The position numbers and the translations under genes were made by a program. DNA of 64,000 bases from a bacterium (GTDB taxonomy: Bacteria > Actinomycetota > Acidimicrobiia > Acidimicrobiales > Bin134), in the NCBI GenBank assembly GCA_026708015.1, contig JAPOVT010000046.1:1-64000 (forward strand), in the 5' to 3' direction. This document shows positions 39,067-48,230 of the stretch, one piece after another (the first letter of the stretch is position 1; the number at the start of each line of letters is the position of its first letter). The notes below the pieces were generated by a model. It was given only the letters and a program-made list of their open reading frames with translations, was not told where the DNA came from and did not search any database.

Positions 39067-41829
39067 CTACTCGTAGGCGATGGCGTCGAGGATGTTGAGG
39101 CGGCTGGCCCGACGGGCGGGGAAGTAGGCCGCCACTATTCCGGCCACGGCGGCCACCACCATGTAGATGATGAGGGTGAACCAGGGCACTGCGAACGCCG
39201 AGATGAAGCTGTCGGGGATGACCACCACCGCGGCCCAACCGAACAGCACGCCGATGACCGCACCCATGATCCCCCCGAAGGCGGCCACAATGGCCCCCTC
39301 CCAGCGGATCGTGCGCCGGGTTTGAAGCCGAGACATCCCCACCGCCCGCAGCAGCCCCAGCTCTCGGGTTCGCTCAAACACCGACAGGGCCAGCGTGTTG
39401 GTAATGCCGATGAGGGCGATGACCAGGGAGATCCCCAGGAATACGTTCACCACAGCCAAGAAGGTGTCGATCTGGCTCTCCTGGCTGGCTCGGAATTCGG
39501 CCTGGTCGCGCACCTCGAGCTGGGGGAAGTCGGCAGTTACCGATTCCAGAGCGGCCCGGGCTTGATCTGCCGTATATCCCTCAGCAGTGATGGCGGATAT
39601 GAACTGGTCTTGATCTCCAGTCATGTATCGATCCCAATCGGCGTGGTCGATGACCCAGGCCCCCAGCACGGTGGCATCGGAGAAAATTGCCGCCACTTCC
39701 AGGGAAACCAATTCCCTACCGGGGAACTCCAACTCCACCAAGTCGCCCACTCCCACCCCGAAGTCTTCAGCTTCATCGTCATGCAGGAGCAGTTGGCCAG
39801 CCCCAGCCCCCACCGTGCTTCCGGCCACGATGTCGGGATCGATATGGCGGGTGATCACATCCAGATCAGTCGATCCGAGGTCCTGTTCTTGTTGATCGAC
39901 GGTGGTGCGAGCGGCATCAAAGCGGAACCGGACAGTGACCACCGACTCCAACTCGGGCTGGGCGGCCATGGCCTGAGCGGCCAGCGGACTGAAGGCGGCG
40001 GTCGGGTCGCCGCAGCCGCCCACGCAGATGAGCCAGTCAGAGTTCACCGACTCATCCAAGACGTCGGCCAGAGTCTGCTTGAACGACTGTCCCAAGACGG
40101 TGACCATGGAGACAAGGGCCAGCCCGATCATCAGCGCCGAAGCGGTGCTCGCCGTGCGCTGAGGAGTGCGGGCCGCGTTCTGGCGGGCCAACCGCCAGCT
40201 GACCCCCATGAACAGGTCTCTCACCCAGCGCCTCCATTGACCGCCTCGTCGAAGCATGAGCGCCCCCAACCCGATGAGGAGAATCACGGGAAGCCCAAAT
40301 ATCAGCAGCAAGGGGGTCAGCCGCCCGAGGAACCGGACCGCCGGATTGGCGAAAATCGGACTCACCAGGTTCATGCCCACGAACACCAGCAGCGCCCCCA
40401 TTCCCAGCAGCACCAAGATGTCGACGGTGGAGAAGTCGGCCACAACGGCGATCACCAACAGGAGTATCCCCAGAACCAGCACCGACCCCCGTCCGAAGTT
40501 GGGGTGAATGCGAGAACCACCGGCGTAAAGCAGCACCGACCCCACCAGCGCGGCGAACACAATGATCCAAGGTGATTGCGCGGCGACCCCTGCCACCACG
40601 ATCGCCACCCCCAGTCCGTAGAGCAGGGCTCCCAGTTGGGGGGCCGGGCGCACATCGGAAACGCTCAGCCGCACGTCGGCGGCCAGCGCGGCCATCGGCG
40701 GCACCTTCCGGGCTCGCAGCGCGGGCCAGATGGCAGAAACGGCGGTAACGCCCACACCAATGGTAAACGCGGCGACGATGGTGGCTCCCTTGATGATGAT
40801 GGGGGTATCAGGGAGGGAAGCACCCAACGCGCTGAACATGGCTTGCAGGCCAATGGCAATGAGCACGCCGGCACCCAGGCCCAGTCCAGTGGCCACCAGT
40901 CCGACCACCACCGCCTCGCCGATCACCATGAACGTGACTTGGTTGCCGCTGGCCCCCAGCGCTCGCAGCAGCCCCAACTCTCGGATGCGTTGGCCCACGA
41001 GAATGGTGAAGGTGTTGTAGATGATGAACGACGACACCACCAGGATGACGATGGCGAACCCCAGTAAGAAGTTGCGGAAAAAGCCGATTACCTCGTTGAA
41101 CTCGTCGGCTTGTTCCTCCACGAGCTGTTGGTTGGCCACTACCTCCACATTGTCGGGTAGAGCGCTAGAGAGGGCCGCGGCCACCACCTCCACGGAGGCG
41201 CCTGGCTCTAGGCGCACGTCGATGGTGTCGAGGCCGCCTCCGTCGTGCAGCACGTCAATGGCGGTGTCCACATCCCAGGCCATGATCTGCGCGCCCACCG
41301 TGGCGTCTTCTCCAGTTCCGAATCGGAAATGCCCCACCAGGGTGAATTCCCTGGTGCCGGTGGGGGTGGACACCCGGTAGCGTTCGCCGATCTCGAAGCC
41401 ATTGTCGGCGGCAGTTTGGGCATCCATGGCGAACTCGTCAGAGCCACGCGGGGGTCGGCTGATGCCATCGGGCCAAACGCTCACCTGGCTGAGCAACTCA
41501 TCGGTGGGCCAGGAAACCCCCATCTGGGGAGGGCCAAAGCTGGTCAACGGCTCGCCGTCGGGCTTGATGGCAATCACGCTGAACTCGAATACTCCGCCGT
41601 CGGCGGCGGCCACCCCGTCGACCGACCGCACCACTTCTTGGAGGCCGGGATCTATGAGTGGGGCATTCAGTTCCCGGTCTCCGAACTCAGACTGCGAGCG
41701 AACCGACAGGTCCACACCTCGGTAGATGTCCTCCGACAGGTCGCCGAAGGTGGAGCGCAGTCCATCGGTGGTGACGAACACGCCCACCGTGAAGGCCACG
41801 CCGATGACGACGGACAGGGTGGTCAGCAA
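39067..41829 (-). CDS. FtsX/MacB-type ABC transporter permease 1
   Basis: About 920 residues with the duplicated FtsX layout: an N-terminal helix, a large extracytoplasmic region (about 30-240), three helices with GQRIRELGLLRALGASGNQV, a central membrane region, a second periplasmic-type domain and a final FtsX unit (FERTRELGLLRAVGMSRLQT). Its paralogue lies directly upstream. TTG 41829 is the first standard start, but sequence alignable to the paralogue (IRYALKSIAG) continues about 18 codons further up without ATG, GTG or TTG. It likely works with the ATPase at 44543. Confidence 0.88.
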   Translation of the reverse strand: MLTTLSVVIGVAFTVGVFVTTDGLRSTFGDLSEDIYRGVDLSVRSQSEFGDRELNAPLIDPGLQEVVRSVDGVAAADGGVFEFSVIAIKPDGEPLTSFGPPQMGVSWPTDELLSQVSVWPDGISRPPRGSDEFAMDAQTAADNGFEIGERYRVSTPTGTREFTLVGHFRFGTGEDATVGAQIMAWDVDTAIDVLHDGGGLDTIDVRLEPGASVEVVAAALSSALPDNVEVVANQQLVEEQADEFNEVIGFFRNFLLGFAIVILVVSSFIIYNTFTILVGQRIRELGLLRALGASGNQVTFMVIGEAVVVGLVATGLGLGAGVLIAIGLQAMFSALGASLPDTPIIIKGATIVAAFTIGVGVTAVSAIWPALRARKVPPMAALAADVRLSVSDVRPAPQLGALLYGLGVAIVVAGVAAQSPWIIVFAALVGSVLLYAGGSRIHPNFGRGSVLVLGILLLVIAVVADFSTVDILVLLGMGALLVFVGMNLVSPIFANPAVRFLGRLTPLLLIFGLPVILLIGLGALMLRRGGQWRRWVRDLFMGVSWRLARQNAARTPQRTASTASALMIGLALVSMVTVLGQSFKQTLADVLDESVNSDWLICVGGCGDPTAAFSPLAAQAMAAQPELESVVTVRFRFDAARTTVDQQEQDLGSTDLDVITRHIDPDIVAGSTVGAGAGQLLLHDDEAEDFGVGVGDLVELEFPGRELVSLEVAAIFSDATVLGAWVIDHADWDRYMTGDQDQFISAITAEGYTADQARAALESVTADFPQLEVRDQAEFRASQESQIDTFLAVVNVFLGISLVIALIGITNTLALSVFERTRELGLLRAVGMSRLQTRRTIRWEGAIVAAFGGIMGAVIGVLFGWAAVVVIPDSFISAFAVPWFTLIIYMVVAAVAGIVAAYFPARRASRLNILDAIAYE

Positions 41830-41892
41830 GAACCGGATGCGGGTTCCGGCGATGCTTTTGAGGGCGTAGCGGATGAGGCCGATGGGCTATTT

Positions 41893-44487
41893 CTACTGGT
41901 GAGCGATGGCTTCCAACACATTGAGGCGGTTGGCCCGGCGGGCCGGGAAGAAGGCGGCCAGCATTCCGGCCACCGCCGACACCACCAGGTAGATCAACAG
42001 TGTGAGCCACGGCACGCTTACGGTGGAGATGACACTGCTGGGGAGGGCGGCCGCAGTGATAGATCCAGCTGCTACGCCAGTCGCGATGCCCACCAATCCC
42101 CCGAAGACGGCCACGATGATGCTCTCCAAGAAGATCGTCCCCCAGGTTTGCTGCTTGGCCATGCCGATGGCCCGCACCAATCCCAGTTCCCGGGTTCGCT
42201 CGAAAATCGAAAGGGCCATGGTGTTGGAAATACCCACCACCGCAATGAGCAACGCGAGGACCAAGAACACGTTGATGATGATCAGGAACGTGTCGATTTC
42301 AGAGGCCCTGCCCTCTCGGTATTCGGCCTGGTCCTTGACGATGACCTGGGGGAAGTCGGAGAGTTCTGATTCCAGGCTGGACCGAGCCTGGTCCATTTCA
42401 ATCCCCGGAGCGGTGATGGCCGTGGCCAGGTTGTCTTGGCCTTCGCCCATGAGGCGGTCCCAGTCGCTGAAGTCGACCACCAGAGGACCGACCACAGAAT
42501 CTTCGGTGTGGAGGGCGACAACTTCAAACGTCGCTTCTTGCTCGCCGGGGAACTCGAGGAACAGTTGGTCTCCTAGGCCGATGTCCAGGTCGTCGGCTAG
42601 GTCTTTGTGTACGAGCACATGGCCGGCACCGGCGCCCTCCAAGCTCCCGGCAACCACGCCTGGATCAACATGGGGGGAGAACGAGTCGAGGTCGGTGGCT
42701 GCCACTCGGCGTTGTTCGCCATCGGGAGAGCGCGCTCCGTCGGGGCGGAATCGGAAGGCCATCACCGATTCCAACTCGGGCATCTGGGCCATCCTGTGAG
42801 TGGCCTCCGGGCTGAACGCGCCCAGAGCAGTGCTGAAGGTGCCCAGATCGGTGTTGCATTCGTTGACGCAAACCAGCCAATCGGCCTCTACCGAATCCCC
42901 AAGTTGGTCATTCAGGGTTTGCTTGAATGATGTCCCCAGCACAGTGACCAGCGACACCATGGCCAGGCCGATCATGAGCGCTGAGGCGGTGGTTGCGGTG
43001 CGTCGGGGGTTGCGAGCCGCGTTGAGCCGAGCCAATCGCCCGTTGATGGTGAACAGGCGATCGGCTGGCCAACCTAAGAACAGCGACATAGACCGGGCAA
43101 TCGCCGGGGTCGCGATGTTGACCCCCAGAAGCATCAACAGCGCCCCCAAGCCAAGCGGAAGGAGGAGTTGGGAGGTGGAAAGGTCGACCAGTAGGCCAAT
43201 CAGCAGCAGAATCAGCCCTACCTCGCTGGCTGCTGATCCGATAACCAAAGTGCGCCGCCGATTGAAAGGATCGATCTCGGCTTCGTCGGCCAGTGCCACC
43301 ATGGGCGTAACCCGGCGGGCCCGCATGGCCGGCCAGATGGCGGTGATCATGGTCACGCCAATGCCGATGACCAACGCGGCAACAACGGTCCACCCACCGA
43401 TAATCACGTCGATAGCGGGAAGGTGAGCGCCGGCGCTGTTTAGCGCTCCGGCAACGCCGAGAGCTACCAAAATGCCGAGCCCGAATCCCACGATGGTGGC
43501 CACCACTCCAACGATTAACGCTTCGACCGCCACGATTTGAGCGATTTGGCGTCGCTCGGCGCCGAGTACCCGCAAAAGACCCAATTCTCTTATGCGCTGC
43601 CCCATTACCAGGGTGAAGGTGTTGTACGTGATGAACCCCGAAATGATCAAAACGATGACCGCAAATCCCAGCAAGAGGTTTTGGATGCGGTCGATGTTTC
43701 CGGCGAATTCCGCGTTGCTCTCATCGATGTTGTCCTGCCGGGAGATCACTTCGATGTCGGGGCCCACGCGGGAACCGATGGCCGCGGCCACCTCTTCGTA
43801 AGAAGCTCCCGGCGACAGCTTGCCGTGAATGAAGTCGTAGCCGCCTCCGTTGTGCAGTAGCTGCCGGGTGGTTTGCATGTCCCAAGAGACGATCTGAAGC
43901 GCGATCCGGGTTTCGGGGTCGAGGAAGTACAAGTAGCCGACCAGCTCGAAGTCGAATGTGCCGGTGGGAGTAGCGATGTTGTAGCGCTGGCCGATGACGA
44001 AGTTGTTCTCCTCGCCGGTGAAATGGTCGATGGCGAATTCATCGGGCCCGACGGGCTGGCGGCTTATGCCGTCGTCATAGACATAGATCGTGCTCAGCGA
44101 CTCATTCTCGGGCCAGCCGTAGCCGGTTTGTCGTCCTACGCCGGGGTCCAGAGCGTTGCCATCGCCGCCGATGGCAACGACGTCGAATTCCAGCGCCAAT
44201 CCGGTGACTGCTTCCACCCCATCGACCGACGCGATCTCATCGCTTAGCGCAGTAGGGAGTAGGGGCACGCCCTCGTTGCGATCGCCGACATCGGAGGCGG
44301 AGCGTACGGTGAAGTCGTATTTTTCGTAGATCTGGCCCGACAGGTCATTGAGGGAGGCGCGAAGCCCGTCGGTGGCGATCAACACCCCGGTGGTGAGGGC
44401 CACCCCGACGATCACAGCAAGGGTGGTGAGTGCGAACCGGACCTTGACGCCGGCGATGCTTCGAAGGCTGTATCGCAGGAGAGTCAT
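41893..44487 (-). CDS. FtsX/MacB-type ABC transporter permease 2
   Basis: About 864 residues from ATG 44487 (MTLLRYSLRSIAGVKVRF). It has the same architecture as the neighbouring permease, including GQRIRELGLLRVLGAERRQ and FERTRELGLVRAIGMAKQQT, and a pair of extracytoplasmic domains, each with conserved Cys (CVNECN in one). Extensive similarity indicates tandem duplication. With the ATPase it would form a type VII ABC machine (lipoprotein or peptide export, or mechanotransmission). Substrate unknown. Confidence 0.9.
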   Translation of the reverse strand: MTLLRYSLRSIAGVKVRFALTTLAVIVGVALTTGVLIATDGLRASLNDLSGQIYEKYDFTVRSASDVGDRNEGVPLLPTALSDEIASVDGVEAVTGLALEFDVVAIGGDGNALDPGVGRQTGYGWPENESLSTIYVYDDGISRQPVGPDEFAIDHFTGEENNFVIGQRYNIATPTGTFDFELVGYLYFLDPETRIALQIVSWDMQTTRQLLHNGGGYDFIHGKLSPGASYEEVAAAIGSRVGPDIEVISRQDNIDESNAEFAGNIDRIQNLLLGFAVIVLIISGFITYNTFTLVMGQRIRELGLLRVLGAERRQIAQIVAVEALIVGVVATIVGFGLGILVALGVAGALNSAGAHLPAIDVIIGGWTVVAALVIGIGVTMITAIWPAMRARRVTPMVALADEAEIDPFNRRRTLVIGSAASEVGLILLLIGLLVDLSTSQLLLPLGLGALLMLLGVNIATPAIARSMSLFLGWPADRLFTINGRLARLNAARNPRRTATTASALMIGLAMVSLVTVLGTSFKQTLNDQLGDSVEADWLVCVNECNTDLGTFSTALGAFSPEATHRMAQMPELESVMAFRFRPDGARSPDGEQRRVAATDLDSFSPHVDPGVVAGSLEGAGAGHVLVHKDLADDLDIGLGDQLFLEFPGEQEATFEVVALHTEDSVVGPLVVDFSDWDRLMGEGQDNLATAITAPGIEMDQARSSLESELSDFPQVIVKDQAEYREGRASEIDTFLIIINVFLVLALLIAVVGISNTMALSIFERTRELGLVRAIGMAKQQTWGTIFLESIIVAVFGGLVGIATGVAAGSITAAALPSSVISTVSVPWLTLLIYLVVSAVAGMLAAFFPARRANRLNVLEAIAHQ

Positions 44488-44542
44488 TGACCGTCTACCG
44501 GGTCATGAACTTCGAGGAGGGGCTATCTGGCTGCGCCCAAAC

Positions 44543-45373
44543 TCAGTCGTCCAGGTCCTTCATGTATTCCAAGACCTCTTCCATGGTTGCCCCCTCTGTT
44601 ATGCCCCGGACGAACTGGCCCACTTGCAGAATCTTCATGTAGTCGAGGATCTGATCGGCGGTGGGACTGAGCATCTCCCCCTGGAGTTTGCCGTCGGCCA
44701 AGAACACGGTCCGGTCGGCGAATGATGCCGCCTTGGCGTCATGGGTGACCATCACAATGGTCTGGCCCAGATCGTCAACCGCATCGCGCATGAACTTCAG
44801 CACATCGTTGCCCGACCGGGAGTCGAGGTTGCCGGTGGGCTCGTCGGCAAAGATGATCTCCGGCTGGCTGGCCAGCGCCCTCGACACCGCCACCCGTTGT
44901 TGCTGGCCTCCCGACAGCTCGTTGGGACGGTGGGTGAGTCGGTCGCCTAGTCCCACAGTAGCGATCACATTGTCGACCCACTCCTGATCGGGTTCCCGCC
45001 GAGCCAGGTCCATAGGCAGGGTGATGTTCTCGATGGCGTTCAGCGTGGGCACCAGATTGAAAGCCTGGAAGATGAACCCCACTCGGTCGCGGCGCAGAAG
45101 GGTCAGCTCTTTGTCTGACAGGGTGCTCAGGTCGGTATCACCGATGAAGGCGTGACCTTCGGTGAGGTTGTCGAGTGCGGCCATGCAGTGCATGAGCGTG
45201 GACTTGCCCGAGCCCGACGGGCCCATGATCGCGCTGAATTTGCCCTTCTCGAAGGTGATGTCCACCCCGTCGAGGGCTCGGACTTCGGTCTCTCCCGACC
45301 CGTAGATCTTCACCGCTTCCACCGCTCGGGCGGCAGCCATGGTGTCGGTGGCCAGCGTGGACGCATCGCTCAT
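44543..45373 (-). CDS. ABC transporter ATPase, LolD/MacB type
   Basis: About 276 residues. Walker A IMGPSGSGKSTLMHCM, Q-loop FIFQAFNLVPTLNA, signature LSGGQQQRVAVSRALA, Walker B EIIFADEPTGNLDS and the H-loop MVTHD are all present. The DEPTGNLD form and LVPTLNAIENI are typical of ATPases serving FtsX-type permeases. The C-terminal 45 residues (LQVGQFVRGITEGATMEEVL) are an extra helical tail. First gene of the three-gene exporter unit. Confidence 0.93.
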   Translation of the reverse strand: MSDASTLATDTMAAARAVEAVKIYGSGETEVRALDGVDITFEKGKFSAIMGPSGSGKSTLMHCMAALDNLTEGHAFIGDTDLSTLSDKELTLLRRDRVGFIFQAFNLVPTLNAIENITLPMDLARREPDQEWVDNVIATVGLGDRLTHRPNELSGGQQQRVAVSRALASQPEIIFADEPTGNLDSRSGNDVLKFMRDAVDDLGQTIVMVTHDAKAASFADRTVFLADGKLQGEMLSPTADQILDYMKILQVGQFVRGITEGATMEEVLEYMKDLDD

Positions 45374-45428
45374 GGAAAAAGCACCCCTTCGGCGTCAGCC
45401 AGGTTTTCCTTGGTGGAAAAAGTGGAGA

Positions 45429-46058
45429 TTATGGCTGGGAGACTACACGAAGGTAGGGCTTCTGCTCGTCCCAGCCGTCGGGGAACAGCTCCGCGGCCTC
45501 ATCATTGGAGAGGGCGGGCACGATGATCACGTCGTCGCCGTGCTGCCAGTTCACCGGGGTGGCCACCTTCTTAGCGGCGGTGAGCTGGAGCGAGTCGATA
45601 ACCCGCAGCACCTCATCGAAGTTGCGCCCGGTGCTGGCCGGGTAGGTGATGGTGAGCTTCACCGCGTTGTCGGGGCCGATCACGAACACCGAGCGCACCG
45701 TCATGGTGTCGCTGGCGTTGGGGTGGATCATGTCGTAGAGGTCGGCTACGGCGCGGTCGGCGTCGCCGATCATCGGGAAGTTGGGACGGATGCCCTGAGT
45801 GTCCTCGATGTCCTGGGACCAGGCCACATGGTCTTCCACCGTGTCGCACGACAGGCCGATCACTTTCACATTTCGGGCTGCGAACTCTTCGGCCAGTTGG
45901 GCGGTGTAGCCCAGCTCGGTAGTACACACCGGGGTGAAGTCCTTGGGATGGGAGAACAGAACCGCCCACGAGTCACCCTTCCATTCGTGGAAGGAGATGG
46001 TTCCCTCAGTGGTCTCAGCAGTGAAATCGGGGGCGGCATCCCCAAGTCGAATAGCCAT
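45429..46058 (-). CDS. 1-Cys peroxiredoxin (Prx6 family)
   Basis: About 209 residues from ATG 46058, which has a strong AAAGGAG ribosome site. The peroxidatic Cys is in HPKDFTPVCTTELG (about residue 47). LSCDTVEDHVAW and a long C-terminal domain with NWQHGDDVIIVP are typical of Prx6 proteins. It reduces peroxides, including lipid hydroperoxides. Single gene, 55 bp upstream of the exporter ATPase start. Confidence 0.93.
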   Translation of the reverse strand: MAIRLGDAAPDFTAETTEGTISFHEWKGDSWAVLFSHPKDFTPVCTTELGYTAQLAEEFAARNVKVIGLSCDTVEDHVAWSQDIEDTQGIRPNFPMIGDADRAVADLYDMIHPNASDTMTVRSVFVIGPDNAVKLTITYPASTGRNFDEVLRVIDSLQLTAAKKVATPVNWQHGDDVIIVPALSNDEAAELFPDGWDEQKPYLRVVSQP

Positions 46059-46162
46059 GTTCAGCTCCTTTTGTGCGGCAGTTGGTGAAAGAAGTCTGCC
46101 CACCCTACTCCGCTGAGGCAATACCTGACTAAAGAGGTCTGGATTGATGTCGCGGCTTGTCT

Positions 46163-47098
46163 CTACTCCGCGTCTTCGGAGGTGCCGCGCCGGCGGAGAA
46201 GGCGGCGGATGCGACCGCCTTCAAGGTCTTCGATGGTGTCGTCGGGAGTGCCGACGGCCACCTGCAAGGGTCCATCGGTCTGGACAACCAAATCGAGAAC
46301 CGACTCCGGATCTTCTCTGACCATGATCGGGGCTTCGAAGTCGGGCTCGACCTCTTCGGGTTCTTCGGTTTCGAATAGAGCGGTTTCCAGTGCGGCGCGG
46401 ATCTCCTCCAACTCAAACTCGTCGGTGTTCATCACCGAGCGAAGACTGGTCAGCGGGCTTTGGGAGAATTGGCGCAGCCGTTCGATCCACTCGTCCCGGT
46501 ATTGCACATAGATCAGGTGTTGGCGACGGGCGGTGGCATAGTCGCTCTTGATCACCGCGAATACGGCTGCCTCCCCAGCCACGTGCATCGCGCTCAGTTC
46601 GGCTCTCATCACCGGCGAGGGATGGCTGGCGATGGCCTCTCGCATCTTTGGGGCCAGCTCTTCGTGTCCGGCCAAGAGTTCGTCACGATCGTCCATATCG
46701 ATCTGAAGACCCGAGGCATTGATTTCGCCCAGCACCCTCTGGTGATTCTCTATCCAGTCCGACACCGTTTGTTCATGCCGCTGGTGCCATTCGGCTAGCC
46801 CTTGGTGGTCGGAACGAGCGATGTCTACAACGGTTGGCACTTCGTCTGTCGCGTCACCTACCAGCTCGAGCTTGGGTTTTCCGTTGACGCTTTCGGATTC
46901 GTCGTTGGAATCGGAGAGCTCAGCCTCGCCGTCGAACAGCACCGGATCTTCTAATGAGGCCGCGTCGCTCGCTTTGGGCATCGGGCCCGGGAAGATGTCC
47001 CACAGGGCTCGTTTCTTGCGGGTAGCCATGGCCACGATGCCAGCAAGGAGAGCGCAGCCCAAGATGATGACAGCAGGAATGGCAAGCCCAGCGCTCAT
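46163..47098 (-). CDS. Membrane-anchored protein of unknown function
   Basis: About 311 residues. One N-terminal membrane helix (LAIPAVIILGCALLAGIVAM) is followed by RKKR, so the bulk is probably cytoplasmic. An acidic low-complexity linker (about 45-90) leads to a helical domain (about 90-235), with HQRHEQTVSDWIENHQRVLG and DEWIERLRQFSQSPL. The C-terminus is acidic and ends in a basic cluster (RRLLRRRG). No known domain was recognised. It is followed upstream by a small zinc-ribbon gene on the same strand. Confidence 0.6.
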   Translation of the reverse strand: MSAGLAIPAVIILGCALLAGIVAMATRKKRALWDIFPGPMPKASDAASLEDPVLFDGEAELSDSNDESESVNGKPKLELVGDATDEVPTVVDIARSDHQGLAEWHQRHEQTVSDWIENHQRVLGEINASGLQIDMDDRDELLAGHEELAPKMREAIASHPSPVMRAELSAMHVAGEAAVFAVIKSDYATARRQHLIYVQYRDEWIERLRQFSQSPLTSLRSVMNTDEFELEEIRAALETALFETEEPEEVEPDFEAPIMVREDPESVLDLVVQTDGPLQVAVGTPDDTIEDLEGGRIRRLLRRRGTSEDAE

Positions 47099-47132
47099 GG
47101 GAGGTCAATCGCAGGGATGGCTAGCCCAGCGT

Positions 47133-47273
47133 TCACGACTCGCCGACCGTGCTGGCGGCCAGCACGCGAACATTGGCGGTCGGGGCCGGAGTCGTGGCGG
47201 TGTGCTGGCGGCACGACCAACAGGTGTCGCGCACCGTACCCCACCATGTGACATCGCAACGTGGACACCACAT
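47133..47273 (-). CDS. Small zinc-ribbon protein
   Basis: About 46 residues from ATG 47273. MWCPRCDVTWWGT and DTCWSCRQH provide two CxxC knuckles 14 residues apart, a classic zinc ribbon. The rest is a Thr/Pro/Ala-rich tail. Short, and in the same direction as the neighbouring unknown gene 34 bp downstream. The Cys spacing is unlikely by chance. Role unknown. Confidence 0.5.
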   Translation of the reverse strand: MWCPRCDVTWWGTVRDTCWSCRQHTATTPAPTANVRVLAASTVGES

Positions 47274-47431
47274 GGTGGCTTTGCGCCGCGCTTTCGGCGC
47301 GAATAACCAAGCGCGAGCCGGAACGGCCATGTGGCCCACACTAGAAGCGCGGTCAGCGCAAGTTGTGGATATCCGCTACTAGGGAGCGGTCAGCGCAAGT
47401 TGCGGCTAGTGCCAGTTGGGGCTGGCCGCCG

Positions 47432-47977
47432 CTAGGAGGTGGGCTCTTCTTCGTCGGGTGGGATGATGAGTTCTTGGCCGACCTGGATCAGTTCGGCTGC
47501 GACGATGTTGTTGGCTGCGGTGATCTCATCCAGCGTCTTGCCGTACTGGAGGGCGATGTCCAGCAACGTGTCGCCCGCAACGACGATGTGGGTGCGCTCG
47601 CCGGGACGGACGGTGCCGTCGCTGTTGAGCACCACCGGCGCGTCCTGGGGAATCTCTATCTCCTGGCCGATGCTCAAGACGTTGGGGTTTTCCAACTGGT
47701 TGACGGCGTCGATCTCCTGCCAGGTGATGCCGAACTCATCAGCGATGCTGCCCAGCGTGTCGCCCTCGCGCACGACATAGATGAACGCTTCTGGAGTTGA
47801 AGTCGGCGTTGGGGTCGGGGGAAGGGTCGGTTCCGGGACCGCGACGGTGGCAGTGACCAACTCGTCGGAGTCCACGCCGATTGGGCGATCCTCCGAAGTC
47901 GTTCCTCCTCCTCCGCCGCAGGCCGCGGCCAACACAGCCAACATCAGCACCATCCACAACACTCGTGCCCGGCGCAT
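47432..47977 (-). CDS. Lipoprotein with two LysM domains
   Basis: About 181 residues from ATG 47977, which has an AGGAGG ribosome site 8 bases upstream. The signal peptide ends in the lipobox LAAAC, followed by a poly-Gly and Pro/Thr linker. Two LysM motifs follow: YVVREGDTLGSIADEFGITW, ending EIEIPQD, and HIVVAGDTLLDIALQYGKTL, ending QELIIPP. LysM binds N-acetylglucosamine in peptidoglycan, so it is a wall-associated lipoprotein. There is no catalytic domain. It may act as a scaffold. Confidence 0.9.
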   Translation of the reverse strand: MRRARVLWMVLMLAVLAAACGGGGGTTSEDRPIGVDSDELVTATVAVPEPTLPPTPTPTSTPEAFIYVVREGDTLGSIADEFGITWQEIDAVNQLENPNVLSIGQEIEIPQDAPVVLNSDGTVRPGERTHIVVAGDTLLDIALQYGKTLDEITAANNIVAAELIQVGQELIIPPDEEEPTS

Positions 47978-48110
47978 GGCGACACCTCCTCTACTGCCAG
48001 TGACCCACAACAATAGGCAACGCGCCCCGAAAGCAAAAAAAGAACGCAACTGTCGCGTCCAGAAAACGGCGGATGACCACCCATTCAACTGATGCTGGCA
48101 ACATGGAGAA

Positions 48111-48206
48111 GTGTCCACTGTCGGCATCTTGGTGAACCCCCGTTCGGGTAGCGATGTGCGCCGCCTGCTCACCAGTGCATTCAGGAGCCCGGACAGGCGC
48201 GTTTGA
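48111..48206 (+). pseudogene. N-terminal remnant resembling an ATP-NAD/AcoX-type kinase
   Basis: A GTG at 48111 opens 31 codons (VGILVNPRSGSDVRRLL). This closely resembles the start of ATP-NAD kinase-like/AcoX family proteins (NPxSGxDxRRL). After about 22 residues the similarity ends and a stop follows at 48204. The rest of the gene is missing; the next complete gene begins at 48231. Likely a deletion scar. The match is short, so the identification is tentative. Confidence 0.45.
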
Positions 48207-48230
48207 GCTTGGCGTGGGAAACTCTGAGCT

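Noticed and set aside
39322..40575. Long plus-strand frame opposite permease 1
   Set aside because: His/Gln-rich antisense translation with no motif; the permease on the other strand is clear.
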